Positions 8,804-16,612 are shown, numbered from the stretch's first letter. The stretch: DNA of 38,955 bases from Zhenhengia yiwuensis (GCF_014384995.1 NZ_JACRSY010000030.1:1-38955), one strand, 5' to 3'. Translations and numbers: made by a program. Notes: generated by a model not told the origin, from the letters alone.

Positions 8804-8830
8804 GACTTCGGTTCTAGCCTTTATTTTTTT
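8798..8830 (+). terminator. Strong terminator ending the lysis module
   Basis: A 9-bp stem with a TTCG tetraloop (8798-8806, loop 8807-8810, 8811-8819) followed by TTTATTTTTTT. The amidase stop codon lies inside the 5' arm. The next bases, ACTCAAAAGGCTGATTTTATTTGATA, start like the spacer element repeated through the cargo zone. An almost identical copy is at 17935. Confidence 0.92.
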
Positions 8831-8869
8831 ACTCAAAAGGCTGATTTTATTTGATACGTACGCTAATTA

Positions 8870-8906
8870 ATTAAAATGTAATTCAATAGATTAAAATGTG
8901 ATTCAA
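8870..8906 (+). repeat. Two 17-bp direct repeats, candidate operator upstream of the IetAS-like pair
   Basis: ATTAAAATGTAATTCAA (8870-8886) and ATTAAAATGTGATTCAA (8890-8906) match at 16 of 17 positions. Their starts are 20 bp apart, about two DNA turns. They lie 33 bp before the -35 box of the ATPase gene, a position suited to a regulator. A looser match to the TGATTC part recurs at 8985. Confidence 0.65.
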
Positions 8907-8938
8907 AAATAAAATAAAAATAAAAATGATACAAATTA

Positions 8939-8967
8939 TTGACTAAAGTGCTTATAAATAATAATAT
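8939..8967 (+). promoter_or_regulatory. SigA-type promoter of the IetAS-like operon
   Basis: TTGACT (8939-8944), 17 bp, TAATAT (8962-8967), a close match to the vegetative consensus. The predicted start is near 8974, 35 bp before the ATPase ATG. Confidence 0.75.
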
Positions 8968-9008
8968 GATAGTGTACTAAAAAGTGATTCGTGTTGAAAG
9001 GTGATAAA

Positions 9009-10103
9009 ATGAAAGCGTATGAGCTTATTCCGAAATTAATTAGAGCAGCATTGGCTGAAGATAAAAAAAGCTTAGAGAGTATATCTTTAATGATAGGTAG
9101 AAGCATCAAGAAGGAACATCCTAATATTGCATCTGAAATAATGCAAATTATAGCTGGAAACAATGTAGGGGCAGATGTGTTCAGAAGTATTGATTTAAGC
9201 CCAGCACCTATTGATAAGGAAAGCAGGAGTCAATTACTAAAAATAGAGGAAGCGCTAGAGATAGAGCAACCTATATTGGAAAAAGAGGTAGAAAAACAGC
9301 TATTAGATTTTGTGAAAGAGCGAAAAATACTAGGAAGATTTCTTGAAGAAGATATTGTTCCACCTAATAGTATTCTATTATATGGGAAACCAGGTGTAGG
9401 CAAAACATATGCAGCAAAATGGCTAGCATCTGTTTTGAAAATGCCTTTAGTAACAGTTGATTTAGCAACTTCTATTTCTAGTTATCTAGGAAGAACAGGT
9501 CAAAATATAAAGAGTATATTTGATTTTGCAAAAACGCAAGATGTAGTGCTATTTTTAGATGAATTAGATGCTATTGCAAAAAGAAGAGATGATAAGGCAG
9601 ATTTAGGAGAACTAAAAAGATTAGTTAATGTACTATTAAAAGAATTAGAGGATTGTCCTATTAATTGTATTATTATTGGAGCAACTAATCATCCAGAAAT
9701 ATTAGATACAGCTGTTTGGAGAAGGTTTGATAGAGCAATTGAAGTTCCATTACCAGGGAAATTGCAAAGATTAGAGTTAATAAAAAGGACTTTAGGTAAA
9801 TGGAATACACAATTAAAAGACTCTACAATTCAATTTATTGCAGAAAATTCAGATTTAGTTTCGGCTGCTGATTTATGTAAAATGTGTGAGCATATTAAGA
9901 GGCAAATACTATTGAATGAAGGTGTTGGACCTGACATAATAGCCGTTAAAGAGTGTTGTAGATTAGCTCAATTAAAAAACAAAGAGGACAAAGTAAGAAT
10001 ATGTAGATTATTAAAAAGTAATTTTAGTAAGCTATCTATACGAGAAATAGCTGAAATAACTAATATACCTTCAGCATCAGTTAGTAGATATATAAAGGAG
10101 TGA
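9009..10103 (+). CDS. ietA: AAA+ ATPase with C-terminal helix-turn-helix, IetA-like anti-phage component
   Basis: 364 residues from the ATG at 9009 (AAAGGTGA upstream); a GTG at 8991 lacks a binding site. Domains: an N-terminal helical region (1-110), then a classical AAA+ core with Walker A GKPGVGKT (126-133), Walker B VVLFLDELDA (D184, E185), sensor 1 GATNH (N227) and arginine fingers in WRRFDR. The C-terminus LSIREIAEITNIPSASVSRYIKE (342-364) reads as a helix-turn-helix. It lies 4 bp before a subtilisin-like protease gene. An AAA ATPase plus S8 protease pair is the published IetAS defence architecture, in which the ATPase is presumed to feed or gate the protease. A chaperone/protease pair with another role is the main alternative. 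Confidence 0.8.
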   Translation: MKAYELIPKLIRAALAEDKKSLESISLMIGRSIKKEHPNIASEIMQIIAGNNVGADVFRSIDLSPAPIDKESRSQLLKIEEALEIEQPILEKEVEKQLLDFVKERKILGRFLEEDIVPPNSILLYGKPGVGKTYAAKWLASVLKMPLVTVDLATSISSYLGRTGQNIKSIFDFAKTQDVVLFLDELDAIAKRRDDKADLGELKRLVNVLLKELEDCPINCIIIGATNHPEILDTAVWRRFDRAIEVPLPGKLQRLELIKRTLGKWNTQLKDSTIQFIAENSDLVSAADLCKMCEHIKRQILLNEGVGPDIIAVKECCRLAQLKNKEDKVRICRLLKSNFSKLSIREIAEITNIPSASVSRYIKE

Positions 10104-10107
10104 TATT

Positions 10108-12429
10108 ATGTCAAAAGAAAGATTGCCTATAATTGCAAATGGAGAGAAGTATATTGAACCAATAATAAAAAAACAAAATTTTGGTAAGAAAGAAAGACCT
10201 TTTGAATATGAAGAAGCAAAAGTTAAAATTATTGATAATCTGACACAGATAGAATCTAAAATTAAAAATAAAACTGAATTTTTTATGGAAGATAAAGTTC
10301 TTTGTGTACGATTAGAACCAAAATTTGAGGCAAAATCGTATTTACCATCTAGCTTAGCAGTATCTAAAGATATGAAGTTTATTGGTGGAAGAAAATACAC
10401 TTATTGTATAGATAGTGAAACTGATGAGGTAAAAAAAGCTAAACTGTACTTTTTAAAAACTAATGATATTGGGATAAATAAGCTTAAAGAAGTACTCCAA
10501 ACAGGATTAAAAGATGATGTTGAAAACTGGAAGAAACAAATACAATCATTAAATAGTATTGGTTTGTTAGATGAGGCGGAGAAAATACAAGGGTTTTCTG
10601 ATGAATGGGAAAAGGGAAGTGTAGAGATTGTATTACATCCTCTAGGTGAGGATAATGTAAAAGAAATGGTGGATAATTTTTCCGAAGTTTCAGGGATAGG
10701 TAGAGAGGAGATGACTGTTAGAAGTTATAGTGATGGAATTACTTTTATCAGCACATTAGCAGATAAGACAAAAATTCATAAAATGAAAAAGTTTAATCCT
10801 TTAAGAAGTGTTCACCCCATAGGGGAATTTGAAATTGATCCCTTAAGAATGAGAATGCCAGCAGTGGATGGTCCACAACCACCTAAAAGAAAAGTAGACT
10901 CTGGCATAAAGATAGGTGTTTTTGATGGAGGTACAGATGATAATATACCATTATTAAGGGGTTATGTAGAGAATCATGATGAGGTAGAAGTAAAGGCTAC
11001 ATTATCTAGCCTTAGGCATGGAACTGGTGTATGTGGAGCAATATTATATGGGCATATAGGTGGAAAAACACCACAAGATGAAATGGATGTACCATATGTA
11101 TCAGTTGAGTCTTTTAGAGTACTTCCAGAAGATAAAAGTATTTATCAAAATGATGCTGAAAAAATTTATGGAATGTATGCTACTATTGATACTATAGAAA
11201 GAATCGTGAAAAAACGGAAAGATATACATTTATATAATTTATCAATAGGTCCAAAAGGACCTATCATAGATGACGAGATAAGTCGATTTACGTATGTATT
11301 AGATTTATTAACATATGATGTAAAGGAGAATGAAGTTAATCCATTATTTTGCGTTGCAGTAGGAAATGATGGCGATAAAGGTGAGTTGTTAGATAGAATT
11401 CAATCTCCTTCTGATATGGTTAATGGTCTATCAGTAGGGGCATATACATATAATTTTTTTGATGAAAAAGTAAGAGCGAATTATAGTTGTATAGGTCCAG
11501 GGAGAGAAGGCGCAAAGGTGAAGCCAGATATTGTTGAATTTGGTGGTAGTCAAGAAAGGCCTTTTATAAAAGTTGGCTTGGAGGGGAATACGCTTGAAGT
11601 AGATACAGGAACAAGCTATGCAACACCTTTAGCAACAGGTAAAATTGGTAGACTCATGGCTCAATCGGATGAAATAACTCCACACATGGGAAGAACCTTG
11701 CTGATTCATAATGCTTATACAGACAATGGGGTTAGGGATGATGAAATAGGGTATGGCTTTTCAGATAGATCTCCTGAAGATATACTAAGTTGTGAGCAAA
11801 ATAAGGTTACAATTTTATATCAAGGTGAGTTAGAGGCATCTAGTACAGCTAAATTGCCTATTTTTGCTCCATTTATTAATCATGCTAAAGGTAATGTAAA
11901 TATAACATGGACAATAACTACTATTGTTAATCCAGATAACTCGGATGTTGATGCATATACTAACAATTGTATTGAAGATACATTATATCCTCATAGTGGC
12001 ATATATAAATTTACAAAAGATAAAAGTCCTGATCAGAAACTGAATATTACTAAAGCAGAAGATGCACCTATTATAGAAAAGCTTTTGCAAAATGGATATA
12101 AAATGTCATCTATGCCTGTAAGTGCATCGCCCAAAAGAAATAAAAGTGAAACAGAACTTAGAAATAAAGACTTAAAGTGGGATACAGTAATAAAGAAGAA
12201 TAGGAGTTTTAGAGCCTCTTCATTATTTAATCCGTTTATTACAGTTCATGCAATAGGACGTAATGGATATGAGCATGAAAAGATTAAGTATTTTATTGCT
12301 ATTACTATAGAAGCTCCTAGATATAATGGGAATTTATATGATAGTATAATGCAAACGTATACGAATCTAGTTCCTATTGAACTACGTAATATTAATAAAT
12401 TAATGTTACCATTAGAACAGGAAATCTAA
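10108..12429 (+). CDS. ietS: Subtilisin-like (S8) serine protease, IetS-like anti-phage component
   Basis: 773 residues, with AAAGGAG inside the end of the ATPase gene. An N-terminal region of ~260 residues of unknown fold may regulate the enzyme or bind the partner. The S8 domain runs from about 265 to 600: Asp273 in GVFDGG, His304 in RHGTGVCGA, oxyanion Asn420 in AVGNDG and Ser503 in GTSYATP, so all catalytic residues are intact. The C-terminal ~170 residues look beta-rich. There is no signal peptide or classical prodomain, so it is probably cytoplasmic, which fits a partner of an AAA+ ATPase rather than a secreted subtilisin. It shares the ATPase promoter and is followed by a terminator, so the pair is a closed two-gene unit. 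Confidence 0.82.
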   Translation: MSKERLPIIANGEKYIEPIIKKQNFGKKERPFEYEEAKVKIIDNLTQIESKIKNKTEFFMEDKVLCVRLEPKFEAKSYLPSSLAVSKDMKFIGGRKYTYCIDSETDEVKKAKLYFLKTNDIGINKLKEVLQTGLKDDVENWKKQIQSLNSIGLLDEAEKIQGFSDEWEKGSVEIVLHPLGEDNVKEMVDNFSEVSGIGREEMTVRSYSDGITFISTLADKTKIHKMKKFNPLRSVHPIGEFEIDPLRMRMPAVDGPQPPKRKVDSGIKIGVFDGGTDDNIPLLRGYVENHDEVEVKATLSSLRHGTGVCGAILYGHIGGKTPQDEMDVPYVSVESFRVLPEDKSIYQNDAEKIYGMYATIDTIERIVKKRKDIHLYNLSIGPKGPIIDDEISRFTYVLDLLTYDVKENEVNPLFCVAVGNDGDKGELLDRIQSPSDMVNGLSVGAYTYNFFDEKVRANYSCIGPGREGAKVKPDIVEFGGSQERPFIKVGLEGNTLEVDTGTSYATPLATGKIGRLMAQSDEITPHMGRTLLIHNAYTDNGVRDDEIGYGFSDRSPEDILSCEQNKVTILYQGELEASSTAKLPIFAPFINHAKGNVNITWTITTIVNPDNSDVDAYTNNCIEDTLYPHSGIYKFTKDKSPDQKLNITKAEDAPIIEKLLQNGYKMSSMPVSASPKRNKSETELRNKDLKWDTVIKKNRSFRASSLFNPFITVHAIGRNGYEHEKIKYFIAITIEAPRYNGNLYDSIMQTYTNLVPIELRNINKLMLPLEQEI

Positions 12430-12444
12430 TAAAAATATCATTCG

Positions 12445-12481
12445 AGGATAAGTCCTAATGAGACCTATCCTTCTTTTTTTT
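12445..12481 (+). terminator. Terminator after the IetAS-like pair (cargo spacer element)
   Basis: Arms at 12445-12454 and 12462-12471 form a 10-bp stem with one A-C mismatch, followed by TTCTTTTTTTTT. It is preceded by AATAAAAATATCATTCG, shared with other spacers in this zone. Confidence 0.85.
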
Positions 12482-12491
12482 ACTCAAAATA

Positions 12492-12526
12492 CTGACTTGA
12501 TTAGAAAAGTGTGATAAATTTAGAGT
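12492..12526 (+). promoter_or_regulatory. Promoter of the acetyltransferase unit (conserved spacer promoter)
   Basis: CTGACT (12492-12497), 17 bp, TAAATT (12515-12520) with an extended -10 TGA just before it. An overlapping alternative is TTGATT (12497-12502), 18 bp, TAGAGT (12521-12526). The block is nearly identical to 14821-14849 and similar to 13187-13222 and 16654-16689. Confidence 0.6.
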
Positions 12527-12570
12527 GAAAAAATAAATATCTTATGTGTATTAAAATAAGGAGGGAAACG

Positions 12571-13098
12571 ATGAAATTAAGAAATGGTATGATATTACAA
12601 ATAAGTAAAGCTATAAAAAGTGATGCAAAAGAAATTATTGAATATCTTAATATTGTTGGTGGAGAGAGTGATAATTTATTATTTGGTGCCAACGATTTTC
12701 ATATGACTGTAGAGGCAGAGGAAAACTTTATTGTTAATTTATCAGACTCAAATACATCCGCTTTATTTATAGGTAGAATGGGTGGTGAAATAGTATGTGT
12801 TGGAAGTATAATAACTCCACAAAGAAAGAGAATTGCTCATCATGCAGATCTTACTATTTCTGTAAAAAAGAGATATTGGGGATTAGGTATAGGGACAGGC
12901 TTAATGCAGAAAATGATTGATTTTGCTAAAGAAAATTGCCAAACAGAAATCGTGCATTTAGGTGTAAAAGATGATAATATTGCAGCTATAGAACTTTATA
13001 AAAAAATGGGATTCATAGAAATCGGAAGATATAAGAATTTCTTTAAAATACAAGAAAAATATTCAGATGAAATACTGATGAATCTGTACTTAAAATAG
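12571..13098 (+). CDS. GNAT-family N-acetyltransferase
   Basis: 175 residues. The ATG at 12571 is chosen because AAGGAGGG (12558-12565) sits just before it; an ATG at 12544 has no such site. The acetyl-CoA-binding motif A reads VKKRYWGLGIGTGLMQKMIDFA (about 98-119), and the later GVKDDNIAAIELYKKMGFIEIGRYK is the usual GNAT motif B region. It would transfer an acetyl group to an amine of a small molecule, peptide or protein; the substrate cannot be read from sequence. It is a single-gene unit between two copies of the terminator/promoter spacer. Confidence 0.85.
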   Translation: MKLRNGMILQISKAIKSDAKEIIEYLNIVGGESDNLLFGANDFHMTVEAEENFIVNLSDSNTSALFIGRMGGEIVCVGSIITPQRKRIAHHADLTISVKKRYWGLGIGTGLMQKMIDFAKENCQTEIVHLGVKDDNIAAIELYKKMGFIEIGRYKNFFKIQEKYSDEILMNLYLK

Positions 13099-13135
13099 CA
13101 ATACCACACTATAAGAATAGCCATCAATAGAACAA

Positions 13136-13178
13136 AATAGTTGTTTCGAGGGGGGCTATAGCTTGCCTTTTATTTTTT
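13136..13178 (+). terminator. Probable weak terminator with spacer motif
   Basis: AATAGTTGTTT (13136-13146) is followed by an imperfect GC-rich hairpin (about 13149-13168, arms AGGGGGGC and GCTTGCCTT) and TTTATTTTTTCTT. It occupies the same place as the better terminators in the other cargo spacers. Confidence 0.5.
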
Positions 13179-13186
13179 CTTAAATA

Positions 13187-13222
13187 CTGATTTTGATAGA
13201 AAAATATGATAATATTTAGAAT
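13187..13222 (+). promoter_or_regulatory. Promoter of the methyltransferase unit (conserved spacer promoter)
   Basis: CTGATT (13187-13192), 17 bp, TAATAT (13210-13215) with extended TGA. The overlapping alternative is TTGATA (13193-13198), 18 bp, TAGAAT (13217-13222). The TAGAATAGAT that follows is shared with the spacer at 16684. Confidence 0.6.
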
Positions 13223-13236
13223 AGATATTTTATTAA

Positions 13237-13388
13237 ATCGATAAATTAGAATTTGTAGGGGGAAATGATTTATATAGTGGGAGGAGTGCGTTATGAATAA
13301 TGATTTAGAAGATCGATAAATTAGAATTTGTAGGGGGAAATGATTTATATAGTGGGAGGAGTGCGTTATGAATAATGATTTAGAAGAT
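13237..13388 (+). repeat. Perfect 75-bp tandem duplication across the methyltransferase start
   Basis: Bases 13237-13313 recur without mismatch at 13312-13388 (period 75, two-base overlap). Each copy holds the same leader, ribosome binding site GGGAGGAG, ATG and first seven codons. Only the second copy runs on into the full gene; the first meets TAA at 13317. Confidence 0.95.
13293..13319 (+). CDS. Eight-codon upstream ORF made by the 75-bp duplication
   Basis: The first repeat copy carries the same binding site and ATG as the methyltransferase but reads MNNDLEDR and then TAA. If translated it would compete with or feed ribosomes to the real start 75 bp downstream. It is a by-product of duplication and may have no function of its own. 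Confidence 0.45.
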   Translation: MNNDLEDR

Positions 13389-14180
13389 TTATTTGACAGG
13401 CAACCACAGGAAATAGTTGACGGTGATTATTATTTCCATACTGATAATGAAGGTGATCAATTTGACGAAACCGATGTAAAGCTTTGGCTTGAAGAGGGTA
13501 TATTCAAAGAAAAATGGAGACAAGCTTCACAAAATGATAATGAATTATTTAGTGTTTTCTCAGAGGATGTATGTAAGATATTTTCATGTAAACATTCAGC
13601 CTTTTTAGAAATTGCATGTGGTCCAGGAATGGGGCTTACTCCAATGATACTTTCAAAAAATCCACAAATACCGTGCCTTGTATCTGATGCGTGTTCTTTA
13701 CTTGTTAAATCATGGCGAAAATTTATACGTGATAACTTAACAGAATATGATATAAATTTATCATCATTTAGTGTTATGGATATGCCATTAAAAGATGAAT
13801 CTTTTGATATTATTACAAGTTTTATAGGTATCAGTTCCACAAGATCAGGAGAACAAGGTAAGATTAAAGCGTTGAGTGAGGTTTACCGTGTGTTAAAGCC
13901 TGACGGGTATTTTATTGCTATAGAAAACGAGTGGACTGATTTTAATGCAATAAAAAAGGTTTTTGATTTATGGGGTAAACCTGTATGGAATAGTATGAAG
14001 GCAGAAAAATCTTGGAAAGAAAAATTTGCCGAATGTGGATTTACTATTGAATCATGTGAAAAGTCATTTTGTAGAAGATTACATAAAGAAGATAATGATT
14101 TGGGAGAACAAGCAGATGCATTTGGAATTGATATAATGTTAAAATTTAATTTATATATTTTACGTAAGTTCGTCAAATGA
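13368..14180 (+). CDS. Class I SAM-dependent methyltransferase
   Basis: 270 residues. Rossmann-type SAM-binding motifs are clear: motif I FLEIACGPGMG (79-89), motif II region CLVSDACS (103-110), SVMDMPLKDESFDIITS (about 135-151) and EVYRVLKPDGYFIAIE (171-186), the typical post-I/III pattern of methyltransf_11/25 enzymes. The acceptor is not predictable. The first ~50 residues are acidic and may be a substrate or partner segment. The start is the second of two identical start regions created by tandem duplication, and the reading frame is intact from there. No strong terminator follows, only an AT-rich one. Confidence 0.85.
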   Translation: MNNDLEDLFDRQPQEIVDGDYYFHTDNEGDQFDETDVKLWLEEGIFKEKWRQASQNDNELFSVFSEDVCKIFSCKHSAFLEIACGPGMGLTPMILSKNPQIPCLVSDACSLLVKSWRKFIRDNLTEYDINLSSFSVMDMPLKDESFDIITSFIGISSTRSGEQGKIKALSEVYRVLKPDGYFIAIENEWTDFNAIKKVFDLWGKPVWNSMKAEKSWKEKFAECGFTIESCEKSFCRRLHKEDNDLGEQADAFGIDIMLKFNLYILRKFVK

Positions 14181-14314
14181 ACTTTATATAAGCTTCAAAT
14201 AAATTCCAATTTAACGGGGAAAGTATAAATATAATCGTGTACTGAACAAATAGTTATTTAATAGGTAAATAAAAATCTTATTTTATTAAATATTTGTGTA
14301 TCAGAAAGAAATTT
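14181..14314 (+). other. Intergenic spacer with partial cargo-spacer motif
   Basis: Contains CTGAACAAATAGTTATTT (14243-14260), identical to 16577-16594, and a TAAATAAAAAT run as in other spacers. Unlike them it lacks a GC-rich hairpin and the conserved promoter. A TATAAT at about 14229 could be a -10 box, but no good -35 is visible. Confidence 0.5.
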
Positions 14315-14326
14315 AGGAGGAGAGAG

Positions 14327-14761
14327 ATGAAAAAAATATTTGTCTTAGTTTTAACTGGGATATCGTTAATGTCTTCATGTATATATGCTTCAAATATAGA
14401 AACAGCACAAGGCATTCAATTAGTAGAAAATGAGAATGCATTTCGCGGAGTGCTACATACTGCTTACAATATCTCTGTAGATAACTCGACATATACTTCA
14501 AGCAACTTTGCAACACCATCTTCAAATTCAAATGACATTAACGTTAGTTTTACTAATGATGGCAGTTCTTCAGTCACAGTAAAACTTTATAAAGTAGGAA
14601 TGTTTAGCGATAAACTTATTGGATCTTTTGATGTATCAGCTGGCTCATCTGATTACGATACTTTCTCAGGATCATCAAAAACTACTTATTATGTTGTAAT
14701 AACTAATTCAACAGGATATAGTATTAAAGGTAGTTTAAAAGTTAGACAATTAGATCAATAA
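14327..14761 (+). CDS. Small secreted protein of unknown function
   Basis: 144 residues from the ATG at 14327 (AGGAGG at 14315-14320); an upstream in-frame ATG at 14294 lacks a binding site. The N-terminus MKKIFVLVLTGISLMSSC is a signal peptide. Cleavage after IYA is more likely than lipoprotein processing, since LMSSC is a poor lipobox. The mature part is Ser/Thr/Asn-rich and beta-strand-like (NDINVSFTNDGSSSVTVKLYKV, SSKTTYYVVITNSTGYSIKG), suggesting one small beta-sandwich. No family recognised. It is a single-gene unit with a terminator of the shared spacer type. Confidence 0.7.
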   Translation: MKKIFVLVLTGISLMSSCIYASNIETAQGIQLVENENAFRGVLHTAYNISVDNSTYTSSNFATPSSNSNDINVSFTNDGSSSVTVKLYKVGMFSDKLIGSFDVSAGSSDYDTFSGSSKTTYYVVITNSTGYSIKGSLKVRQLDQ

Positions 14762-14774
14762 AAATATCGTTTTG

Positions 14775-14810
14775 AGGATAGGTCCTGATGGGCTTATCCT
14801 TTATTTTTTT
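14775..14810 (+). terminator. Terminator after the secreted-protein gene (cargo spacer element)
   Basis: Arms 14775-14785 and 14790-14800 pair over 11 bp with two G-T pairs and a TGAT loop, followed by TTATTTTTTT. The sequence is close to the terminator at 12445. Confidence 0.9.
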
Positions 14811-14820
14811 GCTCAAAATA

Positions 14821-14855
14821 CTGACTTAATTAGAAAAGTGTGATAAATTTAAGGG
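14821..14855 (+). promoter_or_regulatory. Promoter of the DUF952 three-gene unit (conserved spacer promoter)
   Basis: CTGACT (14821-14826), 17 bp, TAAATT (14844-14849) with extended TGA. The block differs from 12492-12520 by one base. The alternative downstream -10 seen in other copies has decayed to TAAGGG here, which favours the CTGACT/TAAATT reading. Confidence 0.6.
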
Positions 14856-14942
14856 TAAGAAAAAATAAATACCTTAATAAATAGTTAATATATGTAATTA
14901 GATAATTGGTAAGAAAAGATTACTTATGCAATGGGGGAAAAA

Positions 14943-15290
14943 ATGATAATACTGCATGCCTTAACAGCTGAATTTTGGAATTCTTATGAGGAAAAAGACA
15001 ATTATGGTGATAAATCTTTAGAACAATATGGATTTATTCATTGCTCTGATATTGCTACATATAAATATGTAGCACCTAACTTTAAAAATGAAACAAAAGA
15101 AATGGTTTTACTATTAATCGATACAAATAAAGTTATTCCTGAAATATTATGGGAAGATTTGGATAATTGTGGAATCCAATTTCCTCATATCTATGGTTTA
15201 TTAAACAAAGATGCAGTTGTTGGAGTTTTACCACATCTTTGGAGTGAAGATAGAATTTGGATTATGAATGAAGAATTGATACATATTTAA
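14943..15290 (+). CDS. DUF952 family protein
   Basis: 115 residues. The ATG at 14943 is preferred over one at 14931, because GGGGGA at 14933-14938 would lie inside the earlier start. Family hallmarks are YGFIHCSD, VLLLIDTNKV, ILWEDLDNCGIQFPHIYGLLN and AVVGVLPHLWSED; DUF952 proteins share GFIHCS and FPHxYG. Function is unknown. The conserved His, Cys and aromatic residues suggest a small catalytic or nucleotide-binding fold. It is the first of three closely spaced genes with a membrane protein and a HEXXH protein. Confidence 0.85.
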   Translation: MIILHALTAEFWNSYEEKDNYGDKSLEQYGFIHCSDIATYKYVAPNFKNETKEMVLLLIDTNKVIPEILWEDLDNCGIQFPHIYGLLNKDAVVGVLPHLWSEDRIWIMNEELIHI

Positions 15291-15369
15291 GATTATTGAC
15301 AGAGGGATAGAGTTAGTCAGAGGAAAATTAAACAAATAAATTAGATAGTTTATTTAGCGAGGAGGAGAC

Positions 15370-15597
15370 ATGATGAAAAGAATAATCTTTGGTTCAGCTA
15401 TGATGTTAGCAGGTATAATTGGAACCGCATTGCTTATGGCTGGTTCTATGATGATTCAGTTGCCTATTAATAATGATCGCACATTTATATGGGGATTATC
15501 AAAATATGGACTAGATTATGCATTTTACACCTTTATTATTGTTGCTATTATTGGCTTAATCATAGGTATTAGTGAAATATTTAGTAAACAAAAATAG
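15370..15597 (+). CDS. Small two-helix membrane protein, unknown
   Basis: 75 residues (or 74 from the ATG at 15373); AGGAGGAG lies just upstream. Predicted membrane helices are at about 5-27 (IIFGSAMMLAGIIGTALLMAG) and 48-68 (YTFIIVAIIGLIIGISEIF), joined by a short polar loop with NNDRTFIWGLSKYG. No known family recognised. It lies between the DUF952 gene and a metallopeptidase-like gene, with gaps of 79 and 36 bp and no terminator, so all three are probably co-transcribed. Confidence 0.65.
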   Translation: MMKRIIFGSAMMLAGIIGTALLMAGSMMIQLPINNDRTFIWGLSKYGLDYAFYTFIIVAIIGLIIGISEIFSKQK

Positions 15598-15633
15598 ATA
15601 TTTGTTCACTTCAGTTAGGGGAGGGGAGATTAT

Positions 15634-16539
15634 ATGGATTTACCAATTCTATATGCGTGGCATAAAGATATTGTTTTTCACGTATTAACGCATATGAAAG
15701 TAGACAATGCGTCTAATATTTTTAATGAGGTATACGTTCAAGAGATAAGACAAGAGAAAAAAAGGCTAGGCATTACAGACGACTTAATAGGACATATTGA
15801 AGCTTTAACTGATTATTACATAAAGAATTTTGAAAGGTTATCTATTATTAATTTTATTCCTTTTATAACAAATAGCTTTGAGGAATTAACTCAAACAATA
15901 GTTAATTGGGGCAGTTTTACAGAAGCGGATAAAGGAAATTTTATTAACAATTTTATAGCTATTTTAGAAAAAGAAAGAGTATTTTATCATGCGTATTGGC
16001 ATCAAAAAGATAATATGCTGAAATATAGAAAAGATATTGTTGAAAAGAACTTAAATGATAGATTAATGCTGTTTAAGTGTTTGTTTGATTATTATAAGCA
16101 ATGTAAACATATGAAAGTAGAAGTCTTATTATCTTATAGTATGGGGCAAAATGGACGGGGAAGTTGTAATCAAAATTCTCAATTAGTAGCTCTCCCTTTT
16201 CCTTTTGATGAAAATAATGAAGAAGATACATTTTTTATGGCTCTACATGAACTAACTCATCCGTGTACAGATAATTTAGTAGGCGAAGGTAAAGATATCT
16301 CTATGAAAGATGGAAGTCATGCTTTAACAGAAAATATAGTTATGATTGCAGACTACGAGATTATAAAGGAAGTCAATCCAATATTAGTAGAGAGTTATTT
16401 TAAATGGATTTGTAATAAATCAGGGAATCCTACTGTGCAATTAGATGAGGATATGTTTTATAACGTTTTTGTGATTCCTGCTCAGATAAAAGAGGGACTT
16501 AAAGAACGTATCAGGGAAATAGTCCAATTTCTAAATTAA
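15634..16539 (+). CDS. HEXXH zinc-metallopeptidase-like protein
   Basis: 301 residues with GGGGAGGGGAG before the ATG. Mostly helical N-terminus. The active-site helix reads MALHELTHPC (His205, Glu206, His209) and a following helix ALTENIVMIADYEI offers Glu233, 24 residues later, the usual third zinc ligand spacing of gluzincins. There is no signal peptide or membrane helix, so it should be cytoplasmic. I do not recognise a named family. It could be a self-contained toxin-like peptidase or an immunity effector in this cargo zone; that is inference from context only. Confidence 0.7.
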   Translation: MDLPILYAWHKDIVFHVLTHMKVDNASNIFNEVYVQEIRQEKKRLGITDDLIGHIEALTDYYIKNFERLSIINFIPFITNSFEELTQTIVNWGSFTEADKGNFINNFIAILEKERVFYHAYWHQKDNMLKYRKDIVEKNLNDRLMLFKCLFDYYKQCKHMKVEVLLSYSMGQNGRGSCNQNSQLVALPFPFDENNEEDTFFMALHELTHPCTDNLVGEGKDISMKDGSHALTENIVMIADYEIIKEVNPILVESYFKWICNKSGNPTVQLDEDMFYNVFVIPAQIKEGLKERIREIVQFLN

Positions 16540-16612
16540 ATATCTTGTAAAAGATAAATTTAAAATAAGAGTTGTGCTGAACAAATAGTTATTTCAATAA
16601 AAATTAGTTGAG

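Noticed and set aside
1..8830. Complete prophage
   Set aside because: Only distal tail, fibre and lysis genes are in the window. Without head, terminase, integrase or repressor genes a tailocin cannot be excluded.
8870..8906. CRISPR array
   Set aside because: Only two units with a 3-bp gap and no spacers or cas genes; an operator-like repeat is the better reading.
13457..14176. Minus-strand frames opposite the methyltransferase
   Set aside because: The + strand carries clear SAM-binding motifs; the antisense frames have none and no start signals.
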